NCBI RefSeq assembly: GCF_020551945.1
Contig: NZ_JAJBZH010000003.1
Coordinates: 249,294-313,293, forward strand
Direction of reading: 5' to 3'
DNA from: Cellulosimicrobium marinum
Lineage (GTDB): Bacteria; Actinomycetota; Actinomycetes; Actinomycetales; Cellulomonadaceae
Length of the DNA stretch: 64,000 nucleotides
Shown here: positions 9,833 through 18,167 of the stretch, piece after piece
How positions within the stretch are numbered: position 1 is the first letter of the stretch
How the letters are laid out: each line of letters starts with the position of its first letter
Notes under the pieces: generated by a model
Told to the model about the DNA's origin: nothing
Databases searched by the model: none
Seen by the model: the letters and a program-made list of their open reading frames with translations, nothing else
Made by a program: the position numbers and the translations under genes

Positions 9833-11626
9833 ATGCCGCACGCGCCGCGTCCCGGGCCTCGGCCCCTGCGCGCCGTGCGAGCGTGGTGGGCCGGGGTCCG
9901 GCCCGCGCGCGGCACGTTCTGGCGGTCGGCCGGCGCGGGCGTCCCGGGCGCCGTCGGGGGCGTGCCCGACGGGATGGCGGCGGCGACGCTCGTCGGGGTC
10001 AGCCCTGTCCACGGGCTCTACGCGACCGCCGTCGGGCGCGTCGTGGGCGGGCTCGGCGTGGACTCCCAGCTCATGGTGGTGACGACGACGAGCGCGGCGG
10101 CCCTCGCCGCAGGGTCGGCCGTCGCAGGGGTCGACCCGGAGGACCGGCTCGACGCCCTCGTCCTCATGACCGTCCTCGCGGGCGTGCTCATGGTCCTCGC
10201 GGGGGTCGCGCGGCTCGGCCGTCTCACGGGGTTCGTCTCGCACTCCGTCATGACGGGGTTCCTCACGGGCGTGTCGGTGAACATCCTGCTCGGCCAGCTC
10301 GCCGTGCTCACCGGCACCGACCCGGCGGGCTCCGTCGCGGTCGTGCGGGCGTTCGAGGTGGTGAGCGCGCCGGGCACGTGGGACGTGCCGTCGCTCGTCG
10401 TCGGGGGCGTGGCCGTGGTGCTGCTCGTCGCCCTCGCGCGGACCCGGCTGGGCGGGTTCGCGGCCGTCGTCGCGCTCGTCGTCACCGGGGTGGCTGTCGC
10501 CGTCCTGCACCTCGACTCCGTCGCGGTCGTGTCCGACGCCGGTGCGATCCCCGTCGGGCTGCCCGCCCCCGCCCTCCCGCAGGTCGGGCTCCTCACGACG
10601 GACGTGGTCGTCGGTGCGGTCGCGGTCGCGGCGATCGTGCTCGTCCAGGGCGCGGGCGTCGCGGAGTCGGTGCCGAACCCGGGCGGGCGTCGCGCGGACG
10701 CCGACCGCGACTTCGTCGGCCAGGGCGTCGCGAACGTCGCGGTGGGCCTCGTGCGCGGCATCCCCGTCGGCGGGTCCGTCGGCCAGACGGCGGTGTCCAC
10801 GGCCGCCGGGGCGCGCGACCGGTGGGCGGGGATCCTCTCGGGCGTGTGGGTGCTCGTCGTCCTCGTCGCGCTCTCCGGACTCGTCGGCGCCGTGCCGTCG
10901 CCGACCCTCGCCGCGGTGCTCGTCGTCGCGTCCCTCGGGTCCCTGCGGGTCGCCGCGATGGCGACCGCGTGGCGCACCGGCGGGCAGTCGCAGGTCGCCA
11001 TGGTCACGACGTTCGTCGCCACGCTCCTGCTGCCCGTCGCCGCGGCCGTCGGGATCGGGGCGGCGCTGTCGATCCTCCTCCAGGCGAACCGGGAGTCGCA
11101 GGACCTGCGGATCGTGCGCCTCGTGCGTCAGGACGACGGCCGCGTGCGCGAGGAACGGGCGCCGCGCCGGCCCGACGACCACGCCGTCACCGTGCTCGAC
11201 GTGCACGGCAGCCTCTTCTACGCCGGCGCCCGGGCGCTGGAGTCGGCCCTGCCCGACCCGACCGGGTCCCGGGAGGCGGTCGTCGTGCTGCGGCTGCGCG
11301 GTCGTGCCAGCCTCGGGGCGACCGCGTTCACGGTGCTCGCGGGCTACGCCGACCGGCTCGGTGCGGGCGGCGGGCGGCTCTACGCGAGCGGCGTGGACCC
11401 TGCGCTCGCCCAGCGGTTCGCCCGCGTCGTCGACGTGCGCGAGCACGAGCAGATCCGCGTCTTCCCCGCGACGCCCGTGATCGGGGAGTCCACCGAGCTG
11501 GCGTCACGGCACGCGCACGCATGGCTGGTCCGCGGCGTCGAGACCGAGCAGATCCCCGTGGTGCGGGGTCCCGGCCCGCTGCGCCGGCTGTGGGCCCGCG
11601 CGCGGTCCGCGCTGCGCCGCGGCTGA
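9833..11626 (+). CDS. SulP family anion transporter with STAS domain
   Basis: Membrane transporter of 597 aa. The first 430 residues contain the SulP core with the VSPVHGLYATAVG signature near residue 58-70 and about ten or more hydrophobic spans; the last 130 residues form a STAS domain (VTVLDVHGSLFYAGA onward). Members carry sulfate, bicarbonate or dicarboxylates; which one here is not evident. The ATG at 9833 is chosen because CAGAGT lies 7 nt upstream, a leaderless arrangement, and the protein then begins normally; an upstream in-frame start would overlap the divergent gene. C-terminal tail is Arg-rich. Confidence 0.88.
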   Translation: MPHAPRPGPRPLRAVRAWWAGVRPARGTFWRSAGAGVPGAVGGVPDGMAAATLVGVSPVHGLYATAVGRVVGGLGVDSQLMVVTTTSAAALAAGSAVAGVDPEDRLDALVLMTVLAGVLMVLAGVARLGRLTGFVSHSVMTGFLTGVSVNILLGQLAVLTGTDPAGSVAVVRAFEVVSAPGTWDVPSLVVGGVAVVLLVALARTRLGGFAAVVALVVTGVAVAVLHLDSVAVVSDAGAIPVGLPAPALPQVGLLTTDVVVGAVAVAAIVLVQGAGVAESVPNPGGRRADADRDFVGQGVANVAVGLVRGIPVGGSVGQTAVSTAAGARDRWAGILSGVWVLVVLVALSGLVGAVPSPTLAAVLVVASLGSLRVAAMATAWRTGGQSQVAMVTTFVATLLLPVAAAVGIGAALSILLQANRESQDLRIVRLVRQDDGRVREERAPRRPDDHAVTVLDVHGSLFYAGARALESALPDPTGSREAVVVLRLRGRASLGATAFTVLAGYADRLGAGGGRLYASGVDPALAQRFARVVDVREHEQIRVFPATPVIGESTELASRHAHAWLVRGVETEQIPVVRGPGPLRRLWARARSALRRG

Positions 11627-11702
11627 CGCCCCTCCCCGCCGGGCGAGACCCGCGCGCGCTGCCGCGGGCACGACCGACGCGCGGTTCCGCGGACGGCGTC
11701 AG
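11623..11702. terminator. Inverted repeat enclosing both stop codons of convergent genes
   Basis: CTGACGCC (11623-11630), which contains the SulP stop, is repeated inverted as GGCGTCAG (11695-11702), which contains the stop of the kinase-like gene. The 64-nt interval is itself GC-rich and can fold. A weak bidirectional terminator is possible; the arms are short. Confidence 0.3.
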
Positions 11703-12574
11703 GAGAGCGCGCGGACCAGCTCGCCGCGCGACGCGGCGAGCCACGCCTCGTTCTCCCGGATGCGGTCCCCGACCCCGTCGTCCCACATGCGCTGCCATCC
11801 CCCGCCGCGGGTGGCCGCCGCGTGCCGCATCGCGTACCAGCTGCGCGCGAACCGCTGCGCGAGCACGTCGAGCAGCGCGACCCGCTCCGACCGGTCCAGC
11901 CCGTACGCCTCCGCCAGGATGCGGGCGCGACGCCCCGCGTCGAGGTCGCGGAACACCGCGGGGCGTGCGTCGGGCGGGCTCACGGGCGCCCAGTAGAGCA
12001 GGGTCGTCGCGACGTCGAGCAGCCGCGTCGTCGGCCCTGCGAGGTCGAAGTCGATGACGGCCGAGAGGACCCGCGGGCCGTCCGGGCGGTCCCCCGCCGG
12101 GACGAACAGCGCGTTCTCCACCGTGACGTCGTTGTGCCCGACGACGTCCGGCACGTCGAACACGTCCGGCACCTCCCGGAACTGCGGCCGATCGCGCCAC
12201 GCCACGCCCTCGGGCAGCACGACGTCCTGCGACACGTCGTGCAGGGCGCGCTGCCACTCGCCGAGCTGCACGAGCAGCGCCTCGTCCGTCGCCCACGGGT
12301 GCGGCGGACGCCCGCCCATCTCCCCGGGCTCGAACGTCACGACCTCCCGCCCCGCGTCGTCGACCCCGAGGAAGCGTGGCGCGCGGTCGAACCCGACGCG
12401 CTCCAGGTGCAGCAGGTACGCCTCCACCGCGGGGCTGTGGTCGTCGCGGGGCCGGCGCACCGTCGACCCGCGACGCACCAGCCCGTCCGACACGTCGCCG
12501 CCGACGAGCGGCACCTCCACGTCGTCCTCGTCGTCGCCGTGGAACCTGCCGGGGAACCCGCCCGCGTCCGTCAT
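11699..12574 (-). CDS. Aminoglycoside phosphotransferase (APH) family kinase-like protein
   Basis: Cytoplasmic protein of 291 aa with the APH fold signature: the catalytic loop reads GHNDVTVENALF (the family form is HGDLHPGNxL, here Asn-Asp-Val variants) and the metal-binding stretch VIDFDLAGPTTRLLDVA. Members phosphorylate small molecules; many chromosomal copies in actinobacteria have no known substrate and are not resistance genes. The ATG at 12574 has no ribosome-binding site but CAGGGT 7 nt upstream, consistent with a leaderless mRNA. It converges on the SulP gene. Antibiotic resistance should not be assumed. Confidence 0.78.
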   Translation of the reverse strand: MTDAGGFPGRFHGDDEDDVEVPLVGGDVSDGLVRRGSTVRRPRDDHSPAVEAYLLHLERVGFDRAPRFLGVDDAGREVVTFEPGEMGGRPPHPWATDEALLVQLGEWQRALHDVSQDVVLPEGVAWRDRPQFREVPDVFDVPDVVGHNDVTVENALFVPAGDRPDGPRVLSAVIDFDLAGPTTRLLDVATTLLYWAPVSPPDARPAVFRDLDAGRRARILAEAYGLDRSERVALLDVLAQRFARSWYAMRHAAATRGGGWQRMWDDGVGDRIRENEAWLAASRGELVRALS

Positions 12575-12771
12575 GGCGCACACCCTGGCACACCGGCGGC
12601 GCGGCGACCAGGGCCGGCCGATGCGGGATGCGTGCTGTGGTGAGGGTGCCGGCCGAGGTGGTCGCGCTGGGGCCGTGGTGGGCGGTGCCGGCCGACGCTG
12701 GTCGGCGGGGCCCGGGGTGTGCGAGGATCCGCCCACGCACGGCAGGCCGACGTCGTCCGCGCGCCCGACCC

Positions 12772-12795
12772 GACCGGCCGACCGGCCGACCGGCC
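12772..12795. repeat. 8-bp tandem repeat, three units
   Basis: Three exact copies of GACCGGCC in the 243-bp gap between the kinase-like gene and the small membrane protein gene. Slippage-prone, self-complementary DNA. The rest of this gap shows no gene. Confidence 0.7.
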
Positions 12796-12817
12796 GCCCG
12801 ACACCACGGAGCCGCAG

Positions 12818-13111
12818 GTGAGCGACCTCTTCGTCCCGCCGACCGCGCCACCCCCCGCACCGACCCCGGCCTCCCCGGTCCCCGCCGCCCGCCCGGCGGT
12901 GTTCGCGGCGCCCTCCGCGCCCGCACCGCTGCCCGCGCCGCCCCTGCCAGCCCGCGGGCCGTCCGCCACGACCGTCGGGGTCGTCGCCGCGCTCCTCGGC
13001 GTCGTGCTCGGCACGCTCGGCGGGGTGTGGCTCGCCCACGCGGTGCCCGGCCCCGTGCCCGGCTCCGACGCCGCTCCCGCCGCCGCGACGTCGTCGGTGC
13101 ACCTCCGGTGA
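12818..13111 (+). CDS. Small proline-rich single-pass membrane protein
   Basis: Predicted 97-aa protein of unknown function. About 45 residues of Pro/Ala-rich sequence precede one hydrophobic segment (VGVVAALLGVVLGTLGGVWL, about residues 52-71) and a short outside tail. No family recognised. The GTG at 12818 is chosen over GTG 12719 because GGAG lies 6-7 nt upstream and the protein then starts with SDLFVPP. Its stop overlaps the GTG of the next gene (GTGA), so the two are a translationally coupled pair. Same general design (Pro-rich inside, one helix) as its neighbour. Confidence 0.6.
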   Translation: MSDLFVPPTAPPPAPTPASPVPAARPAVFAAPSAPAPLPAPPLPARGPSATTVGVVAALLGVVLGTLGGVWLAHAVPGPVPGSDAAPAAATSSVHLR

Positions 13112-13839
13112 GCGTCCCGCCCGGCCTGCTCGCCGACCCCGCCCACGACCGCGCGCCCAGCCCCTACCGGACCCCGACAGGGCCCGGCACCCGTCCGCCC
13201 GCACCGCAGCGGCCCACGACCACCCGGCAGCGCGTCGTCGTCGGCTGCGTGAGCGGCGGCGTCGCGCTCCTCGTGTCCGGCGTCCTCGCGTTCACGGCCG
13301 CGTACCTCACCGAGCACGGCGACGCCCTCCTCGTCCCCACCACCGGCGCCGCGTACGACGACACGTGGGACGACACGTGGGACGAGGAGGTCTGGTCGGA
13401 CGGACCCGGTGCGGGCACCCTCGACGACCCGTGGCGCCTCGACCGGACCGTGTACGGGCCCGAGTGGGACGTCACCCTCGGCACGCCGCGCGACGCCACC
13501 GCCGAGATCCTCGCAGCCCACCCCGACGCCGCGCCGCCGCCCGACGGCGCCGCGTACTGGGCCGTCCCCGCCGCCGCCTCCTACTGGGGCGCGTCCGCCG
13601 CCGTGAAGGACGTCCACTCCGTCCGGTTCGCGTTCGTCGCCGCCGACGGCACCGTCCACGACACCCCCTGCCCCGCCGTCCCCGGCGAGCTCGTCACCAC
13701 CGGCCGCGTCCCCGTCGAGGCGACGCGCGTCGGCACGCTCTGCGTCACCGCACCCACCGTGCCCGACGGCGCGTGGCGGCTCACCCTCGGCACCGCCGGT
13801 CCCGTGCACCTCGCCCAGCCGTCCGGAGCGGCCTCCTGA
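13108..13839 (+). CDS. Single-pass membrane protein of unknown function
   Basis: Predicted 243-aa protein. Residues 1-45 are Pro/Arg-rich and probably cytoplasmic, one hydrophobic helix follows (about 47-68, VVVGCVSGGVALLVSGVLAF), then an acidic linker with repeated YDDTWDDTWDEE and a folded extracellular region of about 150 residues containing two cysteines (TPCPAV and TLCVTA) that could form a disulfide. The GTG at 13108 overlaps the previous stop, indicating coupling. No recognised domain. A membrane-anchored sensor or substrate-binding role is conceivable but not supported by any motif I can name. Confidence 0.65.
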   Translation: MSVPPGLLADPAHDRAPSPYRTPTGPGTRPPAPQRPTTTRQRVVVGCVSGGVALLVSGVLAFTAAYLTEHGDALLVPTTGAAYDDTWDDTWDEEVWSDGPGAGTLDDPWRLDRTVYGPEWDVTLGTPRDATAEILAAHPDAAPPPDGAAYWAVPAAASYWGASAAVKDVHSVRFAFVAADGTVHDTPCPAVPGELVTTGRVPVEATRVGTLCVTAPTVPDGAWRLTLGTAGPVHLAQPSGAAS

Positions 13840-13884
13840 CGCGCGGCTCCGACCTGACGGCTGTCCACAGGTCGAGAAGCATGG

Positions 13885-13913
13885 TTCCGTCCGGTCGGGT
13901 GTTTCGCTAGGTT
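13885..13913 (+). promoter_or_regulatory. Candidate promoter for the DUF6318 gene
   Basis: TTCCGT (13885-13890), 17-bp spacer, TAGGTT (13908-13913), about 68 nt before the ATG at 13981. The -10 is good for an actinobacterial sigma-70 site, the -35 weak. Confidence 0.4.
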
Positions 13914-13980
13914 CTGGGGCAGTTCGTGCAGCGCCGCCCGGGTCGGGTGGCGTGCAGGGGGTCTGCTGCAGGGGGAAGTC

Positions 13981-14699
13981 ATGCCGTTCGTAGGTCGTTC
14001 GTCGCGTCGTGCCCGACGTCGTCCGGTCGCCGGGGGGTGTCGGGGCGCCCGGTACCGGGACGCCGGGTTCTCGGTCGCCGGGTTCCCGGTCGCCGGGTTC
14101 CGGGGCGCGGGGCTGCGCGTCGCCGGTGCCGTGCTGGTGGTGGGCCTGGTCGTGTCCGGGTGCACGGGTGATCCGGCCGAGCCCGAGACCTCGGCGAGCT
14201 CGAGCAGCGCGGTCGAACCGACGCCGACCCAGACGCCCGAACCGACGCCCACACCGAGACCGGCCCGGTCAAGCCCGAGCGTCCGGCTGCGATGGACCAG
14301 CACGACGCCGAGGGTGCCGCCGCTGCCGCGGAGTACTTCCTCGAGCTCTACCCGTACGTCATGACCACCGGCGACACCGCTGAATGGGAAGCCATGACCC
14401 ACGAGGCGTGCGGGTTCTGCAGCGACTCGATCGGTCAGGCCACGAGGATCGTCGACGAGGAGGCATCGTTCGAAGGTGGTGAGATCGCGACAACGGTGAT
14501 CACCACCTACGCGCAAGACGATCTGACAGGGCTCTATCCGCTGGACGTGCAGATCGACCAAGAACCGATGGTGATTCGGGACTCAAGCAACGCCGAGCTC
14601 TTCGCCGACGATCGAACCTCCGACCTCTACCGGGTGGAGATGGGCATCCGCGACGGAACATGGGTCGTCTTCGAGGTCGCGGGTTCTCCGGAGGCATGA
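13981..14699 (+). pseudogene. DUF6318-type lipoprotein gene, frameshifted
   Basis: Two frames together make one protein. The first (from ATG 13981, preceded by GGGGGAAG) gives a long basic N-terminus, a hydrophobic segment and lipobox VSGC, then a Ser/Thr/Pro spacer. The second frame gives PVKPERPAAM (about 14268 onward) and the whole globular DUF6318 domain to the TGA at 14697-14699. The first frame instead ends at 14364 in nonsense. Inserting one base near 14256 (turning ACCGAGACC into ACCGGAGACC) would restore a 239-aa protein, so a 1-nt loss is likely. Either a real pseudogene or a sequencing/assembly slip in a GC-rich repeat stretch. Three 15-bp tandem units at 14061-14105 encode a repetitive N-terminus. 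The stop overlaps the start region of the next gene. Confidence 0.72.
14061..14105. repeat. 15-bp tandem repeat within the DUF6318 gene
   Basis: Three units of CGCCGGGTTCCCGGT with small differences, in frame, giving repeated AGF(S/P)V peptides ahead of the lipobox. Such repeats vary by slippage and may have contributed to the gene's instability. Confidence 0.75.
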
Positions 14700-14701
14700 C
14701 T

Positions 14702-15664
14702 ATGTGCGTGAACTGCACGCCGCGCGAACTGCCCCGCATCGGCGTCCTCCTCCCGGCTTCCGCTGGTTTCGCCGCGCTCGTCCTCGTCTCGCTCTTTGTG
14801 TTGATTGGAGCGACGCACGCCCACGGAACTGGCGAGGCGGCAGAACCCTGGGGCGGTGTCAGGACTCATGCGGCTGACGAGAACGTCACCGCGGAAGCGA
14901 TCGCGGAGCGGGCGACGTGGGGTGGGGGTGTGTTCGAGTCGGGTGCGGATGGCGGGCCGGCGACGGAGCGGTTCTGGCGTGCGGACGCGAGCCGGTGTCT
15001 GACGGTGGACCTGGCGGGCTCGGCGGAGGTGTTGCGTCAGTCGTGCGCTGAGGGGACCGAGGTCGCGATGGCGGGGGTGGAGTGCGGGGCGGACGAGCAC
15101 ACCTTGGACCCGTTGTACCGCCAGACGCGCACGGTGGGCACCGACGGTGCGGTCGGTGCGTGGACGTTGGAGGAGGTCCTCAACGAGGGCGACTGCGTGT
15201 CCCCGGCGGACCTGCTCGCCGAGGCCGAGCGGCAGTTCGCGACCTTGCCGATCGTCCCGTCGCAGGTCGTCGTGCAGCCGCCGGACGGGTGGACCCTGGT
15301 CAACGTCCCCACGATCACCTACACCCAGGACGAGCCGCAGGTCCTGGCGGCGACGCTGCTGGGCATCGGGGTGGAGATCCGTGCGACCCCTGAGTCGTTC
15401 GCGTGGGACTACGCCGACGGCACGGACCCCGTGGTCACGACCGACCCGGGGGCACCGTACCCGGACCACACGGTGCACCACACGTACGTCGAGCCGGTGG
15501 AGTCGTTGACGATCGGGCTGACCACGACGTGGTCGGGCCAGTTCCGCATCACCGGGTCCCCGACGTGGACCGACGTGCCCGGCACCGCCACGACCACCAG
15601 CACGGCCGAGCCGTTGCGCGTGTACGAGGCCCGCTCCCGCCTGGTGACCGACACGCTCGACTGA
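14702..15664 (+). CDS. Membrane-anchored PKD-like protein
   Basis: Predicted 320-aa surface protein. One hydrophobic segment near the N-terminus (about residues 12-36) is followed by an extracellular part with four to five cysteines and, in the C-terminal third, a PKD-like fold region (SFAWDYADGT ... HTYVEP, then SLTIGLTTTWSGQFRI). The ATG at 14702 is preferred because GGAGG (14690-14694) lies 7 nt upstream; ATG 14696 would be too close. It overlaps or abuts the DUF6318 gene, with which it appears to form an operon, so the two products may act together at the cell surface. The first 150 bp are less GC-rich than the surroundings. Role unknown. Confidence 0.72.
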   Translation: MCVNCTPRELPRIGVLLPASAGFAALVLVSLFVLIGATHAHGTGEAAEPWGGVRTHAADENVTAEAIAERATWGGGVFESGADGGPATERFWRADASRCLTVDLAGSAEVLRQSCAEGTEVAMAGVECGADEHTLDPLYRQTRTVGTDGAVGAWTLEEVLNEGDCVSPADLLAEAERQFATLPIVPSQVVVQPPDGWTLVNVPTITYTQDEPQVLAATLLGIGVEIRATPESFAWDYADGTDPVVTTDPGAPYPDHTVHHTYVEPVESLTIGLTTTWSGQFRITGSPTWTDVPGTATTTSTAEPLRVYEARSRLVTDTLD

Positions 15665-15722
15665 CCCGGCCGCCGTCGGGCGCCCGTGCCGCCGGACGTA
15701 CGCCGAGAACGACCCTGCTCGC

Positions 15723-15783
15723 CGCCGACCACGAGGTTGTTGCCGTTCTGGCGCTCAGAACGACATCAACCTCGTGCTCGGCG
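15723..15783 (-). repeat. 61-bp palindromic repeat, copy 1
   Basis: Arms 15723-15750 and 15756-15783 (28 nt each, three mismatches), loop GCGCT. The shared core is CACGAGGTTG...CGTTCTG. GCTCGC (15717-15722) abuts the left arm. It lies between convergent genes, 7 nt from the stop of the DUF779 gene. Strong transcript hairpin in either direction. Confidence 0.9.
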
Positions 15784-15790
15784 GGCGAGG

Positions 15791-16234
15791 TCAGACGGCC
15801 AGGGCGTCGAGCTCGTCGTCGGTGAGGAGCCGGGAACGGATGAGGAAGCGCACGCCCTCGGGTGCTTCGACGCTGAAGCCCGCGCCGCGGCCGGGCACGA
15901 CGTCGATGGTGAGGTGCGTGTGCTTCCAGTACTCGAACTGGCTGCGGCTCATCCACACGGGGACGGTGAACCGCTCACCGGCCTGGCCGTCGGCCCCGGT
16001 GGCGGTATCGGGCTCGACGACGAGGTTTCCGAGGTGGACGTCGGCGTCGGAGGTGAGGAAGTCGCCCTGCGGGTAGCACATCGGCGACGACCCGTCGCAG
16101 CACCCGCCGGACTGGTGGAACATCAGCTCGCCGTGGATCGTGCGCAGCCGCGCGAGCAGCACGGCGGCGTCGTCCGTGAGCGCGACCCGCGCGGGTGGCG
16201 CGACGAGATCGGGCGAGCGGGCGTCGTCGGGCAC
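15791..16234 (-). CDS. DUF779 family protein
   Basis: Small cytoplasmic protein of 147 aa, slightly longer than the usual 120-130. The family core is clear: FHQSGGCCDGSSPMCYPQGDF, with three cysteines that could bind a metal or cofactor, and HTHLTIDVVPGRGAGFSVE. DUF779 genes nearly always sit beside an acetaldehyde-type dehydrogenase, as here, and the protein is thought to assist that enzyme; its biochemical job is not established. The GTG at 16234 is chosen for GGAGG 5 nt upstream. A copy of the palindromic repeat lies on each side of the gene. Confidence 0.85.
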   Translation of the reverse strand: MPDDARSPDLVAPPARVALTDDAAVLLARLRTIHGELMFHQSGGCCDGSSPMCYPQGDFLTSDADVHLGNLVVEPDTATGADGQAGERFTVPVWMSRSQFEYWKHTHLTIDVVPGRGAGFSVEAPEGVRFLIRSRLLTDDELDALAV

Positions 16235-16276
16235 GGGGACCTCCTGGCGGGGACGGACGAGAACGACATCGCTCGC

Positions 16277-16337
16277 CGCCGAGCACGAGGTGAGTGCCGT
16301 GACGACGCTCAGAACGACGTCAACCCCGTGCTCGGCG
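16277..16337 (-). repeat. 61-bp palindromic repeat, copy 2 (degenerate)
   Basis: Left arm 16277-16304, loop ACGCT, right arm 16310-16337. The outer 11 nt and the whole right arm match the other copies; the inner left arm has decayed (about nine mismatches). GCTCGC (16271-16276) abuts it. It lies 19 nt downstream of the aldehyde dehydrogenase stop and upstream of the DUF779 gene. Confidence 0.85.
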
Positions 16338-16356
16338 GCGGGCGGGACGGGCCGGC

Positions 16357-17880
<1,524 letters not shown>

Positions 17881-17981
17881 GCGTCTGCCTCCTCGCAGTG
17901 CTGCTGGCCGCTGCGTCGCGGTGCGGCACGGATGCCCGACGGCGCGTGCGCGGCCCGGCGCGTCGTCGCGCCGTGGTCGTC

Positions 17982-18016
17982 ACGCTAGGAGGCCGAGGGT
18001 TGCAGCGGCGTTGCAG
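17982..18016 (-). promoter_or_regulatory. Candidate aldehyde dehydrogenase promoter with paired GTTGCAG sites
   Basis: On the minus strand TAGCGT (17982-17987) makes a good -10. Two direct repeats (GTTGCAG on the plus strand, 17999-18005 and 18010-18016), exactly 11 bp apart, cover the -35 area, as an activator would. This would leave a leader of about 95 nt before the ATG at 17880. The regulator encoded next door is a natural candidate; inference only. Confidence 0.4.
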
Positions 18017-18061
18017 CCGCCGGGAAGCCGCCGAGCACCCGCCGAGCACGAGGTTGCTCGC

Positions 18062-18122
18062 GGTCGATCACGAGGTTGCTGTCGTTCTGCGGTCCAGAAC
18101 GACAGCAACCTCGTGGTCGGCG
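18062..18122 (-). repeat. 61-bp palindromic repeat, copy 3
   Basis: Arms 18062-18089 and 18095-18122, loop CGGTC, three mismatches near the outer end. GCTCGC (18056-18061) abuts the left arm. A further partial left arm (CGAGCACGAGGTTG, from about 18043) precedes it, a trace of a second or rearranged copy. It lies 45 nt downstream of the stop of the GAF-domain regulator gene. Confidence 0.9.
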
Positions 18123-18167
18123 GGTCCGGTGGAGCGGGTCAGGCAGGGTCAGGTCCGGCGGAGCAGC

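Noticed and set aside
11699-12574. Aminoglycoside resistance gene
   Set aside because: Only the broad APH fold is supported; the catalytic loop is divergent and there is no mobile context.
14240-14290. Programmed frameshifting in the DUF6318 gene
   Set aside because: No slippery heptamer with a downstream pseudoknot is apparent; simple one-base loss explains it.
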